DNA of 64,000 nucleotides from Agromyces sp. H66. GTDB taxonomy: Bacteria > Actinomycetota > Actinomycetes > Actinomycetales > Microbacteriaceae. The stretch spans positions 248,001 through 312,000 of the forward strand of contig NZ_SJZG01000002.1 of the NCBI RefSeq assembly GCF_004959775.1, written 5' to 3'. This document shows, piece after piece, positions 49,367 to 57,017 of this stretch. Position numbers and translations under genes: made by a program. How positions within the stretch are numbered: position 1 is the stretch's first letter; each line of letters starts with the position of its first letter. The notes beneath the pieces were generated by a model. That model worked only from the letters and a program-made list of their open reading frames with translations. It did not search any database and had not been told where the DNA came from.

Positions 49367-49394
49367 CGGCGGGATGTCGGCCGGACTCGCGCCG

Positions 49395-50090
49395 CTAGAC
49401 CGGTCCGACCTCCGACCCGAGCGTGCCCATGACGTGGGTGCGGAGCGCCTCGGCGAATCCGGCGGAGTCGTCGGCGCGGAGCCGCTCGACCAGGGCGCGG
49501 TGTTCCTCGATGGTCTCGTCCACCCGTTGGAACAGGAGTTCGCGGTGCGCGCTCAGGAGCAGTCGTTGCCGGTCGGCGAGGCGGTCGCCGATCTCGGTGA
49601 GCAGGGCGTTGCCGGAGGCGGCGATGAACGACTGGTGGAATGAGATCGCGAGGCCGATGAAGCGGTCGAGATCACGTCTCGACAGCGCGTCGCGCTGGTC
49701 GGGCAGTTCCGCCTCGAGGCGATCGGCCAGTGCGCGGCGCACGCTGCTTCCGGCCCGCTGCACGCCCATCGTCTCGAGGATCAGCCTGGCATCCATCAGG
49801 TCGGCGATCTCGCGACTGCTGAGCTCGCGGACGAGTGCGCCGCGCTTGGGGTAGATCGTGATGCAGCCGTCGTCCTGAAGCCTGACGAGTGCGGCGCGGA
49901 TCGGAGTCCGACTCATGCCCAGACCCGCGGCGAGCTCGTTCTCGCTCAACATGCTGCCCGGACGGTGGGTGCCATCGAGGATCGCCGCGCGGATGGCGTC
50001 GTACGCACGGTCTGCTGCGCTCTGGATCCTCGGCACCCGCCGATCATGGCCCGGCCCCGGCAACGACGCAACTCCGAGCGTCGTGCTCAT
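49395..50090 (-). CDS. GntR family regulator (FCD domain)
   Basis: A 231-residue regulator: a GntR winged helix (about 25-90, SENELAAGLGMSRTPIRAALVRLQDDG) and an all-helical FCD ligand-binding domain (about 100-225, metal-type His residues in ISFHQSF and HRALVERL). The ATG start overlaps the stop of the upstream ccdA gene (ATGA), so it is translationally coupled to a thiol-redox operon, an unusual partner for an FCD regulator. A downstream GTG start (MPRIQSAADRAYD) is an alternative. Confidence 0.82.
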   Translation of the reverse strand: MSTTLGVASLPGPGHDRRVPRIQSAADRAYDAIRAAILDGTHRPGSMLSENELAAGLGMSRTPIRAALVRLQDDGCITIYPKRGALVRELSSREIADLMDARLILETMGVQRAGSSVRRALADRLEAELPDQRDALSRRDLDRFIGLAISFHQSFIAASGNALLTEIGDRLADRQRLLLSAHRELLFQRVDETIEEHRALVERLRADDSAGFAEALRTHVMGTLGSEVGPV

Positions 50091-50956
50091 GGGGCATCCG
50101 TCGACGGCGCAGCGGCCACGGGCGCGGATGTCGAGGCTGCGGACGCTCGCCGCGACCGTCGGCCGGCTCGACGATACAGCAGCCACGTCGCGACGAGCAC
50201 CGCGATCGCGACCGCGGCGAATGCGAGGTCGGGAACACCTGCGCTCATGCGCAGGGCCCCGGACTCGAGGGCGGCCTGATCCGAGGCGCCGAGGATGCCA
50301 CCGAGGGCGGCCGTCCCCTCGGTGACGATGAGCAGGATGCCGAGGCCGATGCCGAGGAGCCCCGCGACGATCTGCGTCCAGGTGTTCGTCCACCGGCCGA
50401 TACGGACCGACCGGGGGCGCACCATGCGTCGCACCCATGCCGAGCGCGACCATGCCGCGGCGAGGACGAGGAGCGGGAGGGTCATGCCGAATGCGAAGAC
50501 CGCGAGCGCGATGCCGCCGTAGAGCGGGTTGCCGCCGAGCGCCGCGAGGGCGAGCACCGAGCCGAGCACCGGCCCCGCGCAGACCCCGGCGAGCCCGTAG
50601 ACGGTGCCCAGCAGGAACACGGATGCGGCCGATCCGGTCTGGTCGGCTTCGGTTCGGGTGAATGCGGGGATGGGTATGCCGAGCACTTGCACGATGCCGA
50701 GGAGGATGACGATGACGGCGCCGATCGTGACGAGCGTGGTGCGGTGGGCGCCGACGAATGCCCCCACGGTACCGGCGAGCACGCCCACGGGCACGAGGGT
50801 GGTGATGAGGCCGAGGTAGAAGACACCGGTGCGCGCGATGAGGCGGCTCGGCGTCGTGAAGGCGTAGGAGAAGAATGCGGGCAGCAGCATCACCGAGCAG
50901 GGACTGAGGAGCGTGAGCACCCCGCCGATGAGGGCGCCCGTGAGCCCGAGATCCAT
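50087..50956 (-). CDS. CcdA/DsbD-type thiol-disulphide membrane transporter
   Basis: A 289-residue membrane protein of the cytochrome c biogenesis CcdA family with six or more membrane segments. The two conserved cysteines of the electron relay are Cys20 (LLSPCSVMLLPA) and Cys126 (GLAGVCAGPVLGS). It passes reducing power from the cytoplasm to extracytoplasmic thiol proteins. It lies 7 bases downstream of a DsbA-like gene, its likely partner. The C-terminal tail is Ala/Ser-rich. Confidence 0.88.
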   Translation of the reverse strand: MDLGLTGALIGGVLTLLSPCSVMLLPAFFSYAFTTPSRLIARTGVFYLGLITTLVPVGVLAGTVGAFVGAHRTTLVTIGAVIVILLGIVQVLGIPIPAFTRTEADQTGSAASVFLLGTVYGLAGVCAGPVLGSVLALAALGGNPLYGGIALAVFAFGMTLPLLVLAAAWSRSAWVRRMVRPRSVRIGRWTNTWTQIVAGLLGIGLGILLIVTEGTAALGGILGASDQAALESGALRMSAGVPDLAFAAVAIAVLVATWLLYRRAGRRSRRASAASTSAPVAAAPSTDAP

Positions 50957-50963
50957 CTGCGCG

Positions 50964-51824
50964 CTACTCGCTCGTTCCCGGCGGCGTCTCACCCGCAGCT
51001 TCGAGCTGTTCGTCGAGGAACTGCCGGAAGAGGTCGGTCGGCTGCGCGCCGGACAGCGCCCGGTCGCCGGCGACGAAGAACGGCACGCTCGTGACGCCCA
51101 GCCGGTGCGCCTCGTCGGTGCTCGCCAGTACGGCGTCGCGCAGGTCCTCGCGGTCGAGGTCGGCCTCGAACCTGCCGAGGTCGGGAACGCCGGCGTCACG
51201 AGCGAAGCCGATCAGCTTCTCGCGCGGCATGTCGGGGTGGCCCTGCTCGGGGGCGGCGGAGAAGAGCACTTCGAGGTACTCCGCGAAGCGGCCCTGCTCG
51301 GCCGCGGCCCGCACGGCGATCGCGGCGTCGACGGACTCGTCGCCGAAGAAGGCGACGTCGCGGAACTCGTAGCGCACGAGTCCGGCATCGACGTACTCGT
51401 CCAGGATGACCGGGAGGGTCTCGTTCGTGAACACCGCGCAGTACGGGCAGCGGAAGTCCGCCCACTCGACGAGCACGACGGGCGCGTCGACGTCGCCGAT
51501 CGCCATCGGGTCGTCGGCGTCGCGCCGGGCGATCTCAGGAACCTCCGTCGCCTGGTCGGCGGATGCATCGGCGGTGGCGGACGCTCCCGACCCGACGCCG
51601 GCCTGACTGGCCTCCGGGAACGCCTGGGCGATGGTCACGACCGCGAGGAATGCCGTGGCGACGCCGAGGACGACGTTGAGGGTACGGGACCGCCGGAGCC
51701 GCCGTTGGAGCGAAGCGCCGTGCACGGTCGCCGCCGCCGCGGGGCCACCCTTGGAGGCGCTTGGGGCTGCCTGCGCAGACTCGGAGCCGGCCGTGGGAGC
51801 ATCGTCTCGATCGGTGTTCGACAT
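50964..51824 (-). CDS. Membrane-anchored DsbA-like thioredoxin-fold protein
   Basis: A 286-residue protein with a disordered N-terminus, a signal-anchor segment (about 49-69) and an extracytoplasmic DsbA/DSBA-like thioredoxin fold. The active site is Cys126-Pro-Tyr-Cys129 (WADFRCPYCAVF) and the cis-proline is in GVTSVPFFV. It should form or rearrange disulphides outside the membrane. ATG 51824 has TATCCT 6 bases upstream (51831-51836), a leaderless start. It leads the operon with ccdA and gntR. Confidence 0.88.
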   Translation of the reverse strand: MSNTDRDDAPTAGSESAQAAPSASKGGPAAAATVHGASLQRRLRRSRTLNVVLGVATAFLAVVTIAQAFPEASQAGVGSGASATADASADQATEVPEIARRDADDPMAIGDVDAPVVLVEWADFRCPYCAVFTNETLPVILDEYVDAGLVRYEFRDVAFFGDESVDAAIAVRAAAEQGRFAEYLEVLFSAAPEQGHPDMPREKLIGFARDAGVPDLGRFEADLDREDLRDAVLASTDEAHRLGVTSVPFFVAGDRALSGAQPTDLFRQFLDEQLEAAGETPPGTSE

Positions 51825-51830
51825 GAAGCA

Positions 51831-51850
51831 AGGATACAACTTGGATCCAA
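51831..51850 (-). promoter_or_regulatory. -10 and palindrome of dsbA-like operon
   Basis: TATCCT (minus strand, 51831-51836) is 6 bases before the ATG. The perfect palindrome TTGGATCCAA (51841-51850) lies in the spacer, where a bound repressor would block polymerase. The GntR protein of the operon is a candidate (inference). Confidence 0.5.
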
Positions 51851-51891
51851 CATCGCGCCTGGCCCGTGAGCACCGCAGTGCACACGCGGGG

Positions 51892-52650
51892 TCACAGCGC
51901 CCACCCGCCCGCGACCAGCAGATCCTGTCCGGTGATCCACCTCGCATCGTCGGAGACCAGGAACGCGATCACTCGTCCGATGTCTTCGGGTTCACCGATC
52001 CGGCCGAGCGCGGTGCGAGCGGCAAGCTGATCGACGAGTTCCGGGAATCGCTCGAAGCCGTCATCGCCGAGACGTGTGCGGGTGGGTCCGGGCGCGATCG
52101 AGTTCACCCGGATGCCGCGCGGACTCAGCTCGAGCGCGAGGTAGCGAGTGGCGACGACGAGCGCCGCCTTCATCGCCGCGTAGGCCGAGTAGCCCGGCGT
52201 CGTATCGCCGGGTCGGACCGAGCTGCTCGACGTGCTCACGATGACGCCGCCGTCCTCGATGATCGGCGCAAGCTCGCGGGTGAGCAGGTACGGGCCCTTG
52301 AAGTGCACCGCGTAGTAGCGGTCCAGAGCCGCCGCGTCCATGTCGGGGAACGGCACCCCGCCGCCGAAGCCGCCGTTGTTGACGAGTGCGTGGATGGTGC
52401 GCGTTCCCCAGCGTTCCTCGAGCTCCTGCTCGATCTCGGCTCTGAAGCCGGGAAAGGTGTCATGATCGGCGAGATCGAGCGGCAGCGCGACCGCGCTTCC
52501 ACCCATCGCCTCGATGTCGCGCACCGTTTCCCGGGCGCCTTCCGGATTCCTTCGGTACGTCAGAATCACTCCGGCCCCACGCCGGGCCACCTCCACTGCG
52601 GCACTCCGGCCGATTCCTGAACTTGCTCCCGTGACGATCGTCACTCCCAT
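51892..52650 (-). CDS. Short-chain dehydrogenase/reductase
   Basis: A 252-residue classical SDR. The cofactor motif is TGASSGIG (7-14). Asn91 is in ALVNNGG, the catalytic Tyr157 and Lys161 are in YAAMK, and APGPTRTRL follows the active site. TYRRNPE after the second strand suggests NADP preference. It ends with the usual C-terminal WITGQDLLVAGGW. AAGGGAA lies 8 bases before the ATG. The substrate is unknown. It is divergent from an AraC regulator, the common arrangement for inducible SDR genes. Confidence 0.88.
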   Translation of the reverse strand: MGVTIVTGASSGIGRSAAVEVARRGAGVILTYRRNPEGARETVRDIEAMGGSAVALPLDLADHDTFPGFRAEIEQELEERWGTRTIHALVNNGGFGGGVPFPDMDAAALDRYYAVHFKGPYLLTRELAPIIEDGGVIVSTSSSSVRPGDTTPGYSAYAAMKAALVVATRYLALELSPRGIRVNSIAPGPTRTRLGDDGFERFPELVDQLAARTALGRIGEPEDIGRVIAFLVSDDARWITGQDLLVAGGWAL

Positions 52651-52801
52651 GTCAGCATTCCCTTCGTGGTTGCCTGCTCTTCCAGACAACTGCCCGCCGG
52701 GGATGCGGCGAGGATCAGATCCTCGCGTGCTCTTGCCTGATCCTCTCGATCTCGGTCGGATCGGGTAGCGGGGCGAGAACACCTGCTGCTTGGATCGGGC
52801 T

Positions 52802-53701
52802 ATGTCGATCCAGGAACTCCGGCGTCTCATCGCTCGCCACGCCCCGGAAGGGGTCACCGAAACGGCGCTGCCCGGCGTGCTCGTCTCGCGGCATTCCGAG
52901 CCGGGTCCGCCGCACGAGTCCACGACCGGCACGGTGCTCGCGATCGTGGCCCAAGGGGGCAAGCGAATCGCCGTCGGCGACCGCGTCCACGAGTACGCGG
53001 AGGGTCAGTATCTCGTGGCGTCGGTCGATCTTCCGGTCAGCGGCCAGTTCGTCGATGCGACACCCGAGCGGCCGGCTCTCGGGTTCGCACTCGTGCTCCG
53101 CCCGGCCGTGGTGACGGACCTCCTGCTGAGCGCACCGCCGTTGGTGACGCACGGGTCCCGGCGACGGGCACCGATCCCGCCAGGTGTCGCCGTGTCCGAC
53201 GCCGCCCCGGAGCTTCTCGACGCCGCGGTCCGAATGCTCCGCCTCCTCGACCGGCCCGGTGATCGAGGGGTGCTCTCGCCGATGATCGAGCGCGAGCTCC
53301 ACTGGATCGCGATGACCTCCGAGCACGGCGCAACGGTGCGGCAACTGGGCCTCGCCGACAGCAGCATGAGTCGCGTGCGGCAGGCGGCGCGATGGATCCG
53401 GGACCGATACGCCGAGACGATCCGTATCGAGGAGCTTGCGCGGATGTCTCAGATGAGCACGTCGGCATTCCACCGCAACTTCCATGCGGTGACCGAGATG
53501 AGTCCCATCCAGTTCCAGAAGCAGATCCGCCTGCAAGAGGCCCGGATGCGACTCCTCACCGACCCGGGCGACGTCGCCGGCACGGCATACGCGGTCGGCT
53601 ACGAGAGCCCATCGCAGTTCAGCCGCGAGTACCGTCGGCACTTCGGCGCGCCGCCCGGTCGGGATGCCGCGCAGCTGCGGGCGAGCGCCCGGACGGAATG
53701 A
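52802..53701 (+). CDS. AraC family transcriptional regulator
   Basis: A 299-residue regulator with an AraC_N-type cupin domain (LPGVLVSRHSEPGPP, QYLVASVDLPVSGQ). Two helix-turn-helix motifs follow (IEELARMSQMSTSAFHRNFHAVTEMSPIQFQKQIRLQEAR and VAGTAYAVGYESPSQFSREYRRHFG). It is divergent from the SDR gene and overlaps the ltrA-like gene (ATGA), so both neighbours may be targets. An in-frame TTG at 52790 is an alternative start. Confidence 0.87.
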   Translation: MSIQELRRLIARHAPEGVTETALPGVLVSRHSEPGPPHESTTGTVLAIVAQGGKRIAVGDRVHEYAEGQYLVASVDLPVSGQFVDATPERPALGFALVLRPAVVTDLLLSAPPLVTHGSRRRAPIPPGVAVSDAAPELLDAAVRMLRLLDRPGDRGVLSPMIERELHWIAMTSEHGATVRQLGLADSSMSRVRQAARWIRDRYAETIRIEELARMSQMSTSAFHRNFHAVTEMSPIQFQKQIRLQEARMRLLTDPGDVAGTAYAVGYESPSQFSREYRRHFGAPPGRDAAQLRASARTE

Positions 53702-55032
53702 CGGCGATGCCAGGCAGCAACGGAAGGACCGCCCGCTCGATCCTCGGGGCGGTATCGAGCGAGGCCGGACACCGGGTGACCACGCTCGAGCTGTTCTTCG
53801 ACCTCGCCTACGTGTTCGCCTTCACTCAGCTCTCACGGCTTATGGCTCACGAACACAGCGCCTTGGGCGTCCTGCAGGCCCTCGTGATCCTCGCGTTGCT
53901 CTGGTGGTCGTGGGCGGCGTACAGCTGGCTGTCGAATCTCGCGCACGCCGACGCCGGCATCGTCAGGGTCGCGATGATCGTCGCGATGACGGCGATGCTG
54001 GCGATGCTCGTCGTCGGGGTGGTTGTGCTGGAGGCCTACCACGACCGGCCGGGCGGACTCTTCGGGCCGATGGTCTTCGTCGGCGCCTACCTCGTGGTTC
54101 GCATCACGCACGCGATCGTCTTCGTCGTGCTCGAGGACGATCGGCGGTTGCGCCGCCGCGCACTTCTGACGGTGACACTCTCGGTGACCGCGTCCGGCAC
54201 ACTCCTGATCACCGGGGCGCTGCTCGGTGAGCCGTGGCAGATCTGGTTCGCGCTGGCCGCGGTCGCCATCGAACCGATCGTCGCCTACCGTACGACTGCC
54301 AATGTCGAATGGACCTTGCCGTCCATCCCGCACCTCACGGAGCGGCACGGACTCATCGTCATCCTGGCCCTCGGCGAGTCGATCATCGCGATCGGCGTGG
54401 GCGTTGCCGCTGAACCCGTCGACGTCACCATCCTCATCGGTGTGGTCATGGCCACCCTGATCACGGTGGCGATGTGGTGGGCGTACTTCTCCCGACTCGC
54501 CCATCCCGCCGAGGAGGCCCTTGCGCGACGCGATGGCGGCGAGCTCGCACGTGCCGCGAACGATGCCTACACTCACCTCCACCTCCCGATCGTCGCAGGC
54601 ATCGTGCTCGCGGCACTCGGACTGGAAGGCGCGATGGCGCACATCGCCGACACCGAGCCGTTCGGCATATTCGGGGCCGCGGCCCTCGGGGGCGGTATCG
54701 CCTGCTTCGTGACGGGAACGGGCTTCTTCGCGCTCCGAGTCCTCGGCGAGCGTCGCATACCGCGATTCCTCGGCGCCACGGCGTTCCTCGTACTCGTGCC
54801 GCTGCTCGCGGCCGTTCCGCCGTTGGCCGCCCTCGCTGTCGTCCTGGGGCTCCTCATCGTCATCCTCGCCGTCGAGTCGGCTCGAGCCACGACGCCGCCC
54901 GCTGCTCCCGACGTCAGCTCGGAGCACCATGAAATCGGATGTCGTCGACGGGGCGGTGGAGCCGTTTCTCGCGGGCGTCGACCCGGATCTGCTGGAGCCA
55001 CCGGTCAACTGGGCGCGACCGGGAATGCATGA
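53698..55032 (+). CDS. Low temperature requirement protein A family
   Basis: A 444-residue membrane protein of the LtrA family with about ten hydrophobic segments. The signature TTLELFFDLAYVFAFTQLSRLM is at the N-terminus, and ERHGLIVILALGESIIAIG lies in the middle. The function is unknown; it was named from a cold-growth locus in Listeria. Its start overlaps the AraC stop. The last ~40 residues (CRRRGGGAVSRGRRPG...) are Gly/Arg-rich and out of character, and they overlap a better-looking frame, so the 3' end may be frameshifted or recently extended. Confidence 0.83.
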   Translation: MTAMPGSNGRTARSILGAVSSEAGHRVTTLELFFDLAYVFAFTQLSRLMAHEHSALGVLQALVILALLWWSWAAYSWLSNLAHADAGIVRVAMIVAMTAMLAMLVVGVVVLEAYHDRPGGLFGPMVFVGAYLVVRITHAIVFVVLEDDRRLRRRALLTVTLSVTASGTLLITGALLGEPWQIWFALAAVAIEPIVAYRTTANVEWTLPSIPHLTERHGLIVILALGESIIAIGVGVAAEPVDVTILIGVVMATLITVAMWWAYFSRLAHPAEEALARRDGGELARAANDAYTHLHLPIVAGIVLAALGLEGAMAHIADTEPFGIFGAAALGGGIACFVTGTGFFALRVLGERRIPRFLGATAFLVLVPLLAAVPPLAALAVVLGLLIVILAVESARATTPPAAPDVSSEHHEIGCRRRGGGAVSRGRRPGSAGATGQLGATGNA

Positions 55033-55177
55033 ACGCGGCATGGCGCCGCTGATCGTGAATCTCGACCAGGTGCGCACGATGTTGTGGACGAGGCTCACCC
55101 GGCAGATCGCGAAGACCCGGGCGCCGGAGCTGATCGCGCTCCGCGACGAGCTGTTCGCCGACCGACCCGCCGACTAG
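54929..55177 (+). CDS. Hypothetical small protein overlapping ltrA 3' end
   Basis: An 82-residue frame beginning with ATG preceded by CGGAG. It overlaps the last 104 bases of the LtrA gene. Composition is protein-like (MKSDVVDGAVEPFLAGV, then LDQVRTMLWTRLTRQIAKTRAPELIALRDELF) with an amphipathic C-terminal half. No family recognised. Confidence 0.45.
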   Translation: MKSDVVDGAVEPFLAGVDPDLLEPPVNWARPGMHERGMAPLIVNLDQVRTMLWTRLTRQIAKTRAPELIALRDELFADRPAD

Positions 55178-55282
55178 CGTTCTTCGCGCGCTGATGCGTG
55201 ACGAAGTGCATCCGAACCCGCGGTGAGACGAGAAGCCAGTGGTATCGGGTGAATACGCACCCGCTGATGAAGGGAAAGCCCG

Positions 55283-55501
55283 ATGAAGCGCATCATCGCC
55301 ACCGGATTCATCGCCGCTCTCGCCACGTTCGGCGTCGCTGGCACCGCCCACGCTGCGCCCGCCGACGCCGCCTGCTTCGGCCAGGTGCACAAGACCATCA
55401 ATACCGAAGGCGCCCTCGGATTCACGAACGTTGGAGACGTCGTCCAGGCGCTCGGCGGGCAGGGCAAGAACGAGACTGCCAGGGGCATCTGCGGCGACTG
55501 A
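55283..55501 (+). CDS. Small secreted two-cysteine protein
   Basis: A 72-residue precursor with a clear signal peptide (MKRIIATGFIAALATFGVAG, cleavage probably after AHA at 24). The mature part is about 48 residues with only two cysteines, Cys31 and Cys70, which could form one disulphide closing almost the whole chain. A good ribbon-binding AAGGGAAAG precedes the ATG, and a 16-bp terminator follows. No family was recognised with confidence; it recalls small exported proteins common in actinobacteria. Confidence 0.75.
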   Translation: MKRIIATGFIAALATFGVAGTAHAAPADAACFGQVHKTINTEGALGFTNVGDVVQALGGQGKNETARGICGD

Positions 55502-55524
55502 GTGTCTGACGCTCTCAGCACTGT

Positions 55525-55575
55525 GGTCGGCGGCTCGGAACCCTCGCTTCCGAGCCGCCGACCCACTCGTCTTCC
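55525..55575. terminator. Very stable terminator after the secreted-peptide gene
   Basis: A perfect 16-bp stem GGTCGGCGGCTCGGAA (55525-55540) / TTCCGAGCCGCCGACC (55548-55563), with a 7-base loop, followed by CACTCGTCTTCC. Confidence 0.85.
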
Positions 55576-55645
55576 AACATCGCGGCATGGCCGGCTCTTG
55601 TCGGATCACCCTGCATGAGCCCGAAGCTCCGCGCAGTTCCACAGA

Positions 55646-55663
55646 CTGAGGCTCATGCCTCAG
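55646..55663 (-). terminator. Hairpin after the lipoprotein gene
   Basis: CTGAGGC-TCAT-GCCTCAG, 7-bp stem, 13 bases beyond the lipoprotein stop codon at 55677-55679 on the minus strand. A weak terminator candidate. Confidence 0.4.
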
Positions 55664-55676
55664 GGCCGCCGCTCAG

Positions 55677-56786
55677 CTACTCGACTGCGCAGGGCGACTG
55701 AACGCGGATGCTCGGCCCGCCGCCGAACTCCGACGCGGTCAGGTACACCGTGCTGATAAGACCGCCGGCGGCACCCTCGGCAGCGATGCCGTTGTCGGGG
55801 CGATACACCGTGAATGCACGTGACGACCAGTACCGGTCGACGAGCTCGAAGAGTTCCTCGTCGGGCGTCGACGAGGCAGCGGTGGTCACCACGACCTCCG
55901 ACAGGACGCCGGGAAAGCCATCGGGATGCTCGCACCGACGGCGTTCGGGTGGATAGGTCGTGGCGATCGTGAGCCCGAGTTCCGCCGCGGTGCCCTCGAC
56001 CAGCGCGAGACCCTCGGCCTCAGCGGTGGCGATGTTCGGGGCCTGCAGTGACTCGTCGCGCTGCGGACCGGCGTAGTCGGCGACGCGAGCGGTGAGGATG
56101 TCGCGCGCGTATGCCACGGCGTCGCCTGCATCGATGACGTACGCGTCCTCCGCGATCGTCAACACGACGACCATGCCGCCCGGGCCCGATACCCGGCCGA
56201 GTGCCGGATAGCCGGTGCGATCCTCGAGCGGCGCGAACACCCCGTCGAAATCAGGTGTGCGCAGCATCCCCTCCATCAGGTCGCCCGCTCCGGGCACGAT
56301 GAAGAGCCGTCCGCCTTCGAGCGCGCACGCCACCACGACCAGGCACTCGAATGCCCAGCCCCTGCATGCCGCGACCGCGTCGTAGCCCCCGATCGACGTC
56401 GACGAGGCGATCGGCTCGCCGTCGGCGTCTCGCACGTTCACGGCATCACCGTCGAACGGTAGCGCCTCGACCGAGAGGTAGCCCCAATCGCTCGTGTAGT
56501 CGAGGGCGGGTGCGCCGGCGTTCCACGAACAGCGGAGACCGCCGGCCGCCGGCAGGAGCATCAGCAACGGGTCGAACTCCAGCGGTGGCATCGCCGACAT
56601 GGGGCTGGGCTCCACGCCGCCGACGTCGGTGAGTGCTGCGGCGACGAGGTCGTCGGAGGGAACCAGCTCATCGCAGCCCAACGGGGCGGCATCGGCCTCC
56701 TGGCCCCCGGTGCCGATCGCGCAGCCCGAGATCAGCAACAACAGAGCGAGGACGGCGGGCACGCTTCGTCGGATCGCAGTCGGCAC
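55677..56786 (-). CDS. Putative lipoprotein of unknown function
   Basis: A 369-residue exported protein with a lipoprotein signal (AVLALLLLISGC, lipid-attachment Cys22). Seven or so further cysteines (for example LGCDELV, LRCSWN, ACRGWAFECLVVVAC, RRCEHPDG, SPCAVE) suggest disulphides in two similar halves. It is acidic and anchored outside the membrane. No family recognised. GTG 56786 has TACGGT 6 bases upstream (56793-56798), another leaderless start. Codon use matches the neighbours. Confidence 0.7.
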   Translation of the reverse strand: MPTAIRRSVPAVLALLLLISGCAIGTGGQEADAAPLGCDELVPSDDLVAAALTDVGGVEPSPMSAMPPLEFDPLLMLLPAAGGLRCSWNAGAPALDYTSDWGYLSVEALPFDGDAVNVRDADGEPIASSTSIGGYDAVAACRGWAFECLVVVACALEGGRLFIVPGAGDLMEGMLRTPDFDGVFAPLEDRTGYPALGRVSGPGGMVVVLTIAEDAYVIDAGDAVAYARDILTARVADYAGPQRDESLQAPNIATAEAEGLALVEGTAAELGLTIATTYPPERRRCEHPDGFPGVLSEVVVTTAASSTPDEELFELVDRYWSSRAFTVYRPDNGIAAEGAAGGLISTVYLTASEFGGGPSIRVQSPCAVE

Positions 56787-56792
56787 GAGACG

Positions 56793-56798
56793 ACCGTA
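56793..56798 (-). promoter_or_regulatory. -10 of leaderless lipoprotein gene
   Basis: TACGGT on the minus strand, 6 bases before GTG 56786. Confidence 0.5.
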
Positions 56799-56985
56799 TG
56801 GGGTGGTGCAGCTCGCACACCATGCGGCCGGTCATCACTGACACACCGATGAGTGGGAAACGGGAACAGCCCAGTGTGCGTCGGTCGGATCCGAGGTGCG
56901 CACAAGCCGGGTCACCAGTAGCCCCGACCAGTGACGACGACGGGCGCGACGAGCGGATGCGACGGGCAGGCTCGTTGCCATCACC

Positions 56986-56999
56986 GACCGAAATCGGTC
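56986..56999. promoter_or_regulatory. Palindrome before the epoxide hydrolase gene
   Basis: GACCGA-AA-TCGGTC, 6-bp arms, directly upstream of the AAAGGA ribosome-binding site of the gene at 57018. A likely operator for an unlinked repressor. Confidence 0.45.
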
Positions 57000-57017
57000 A
57001 ACCGAAAGGAAATCATC

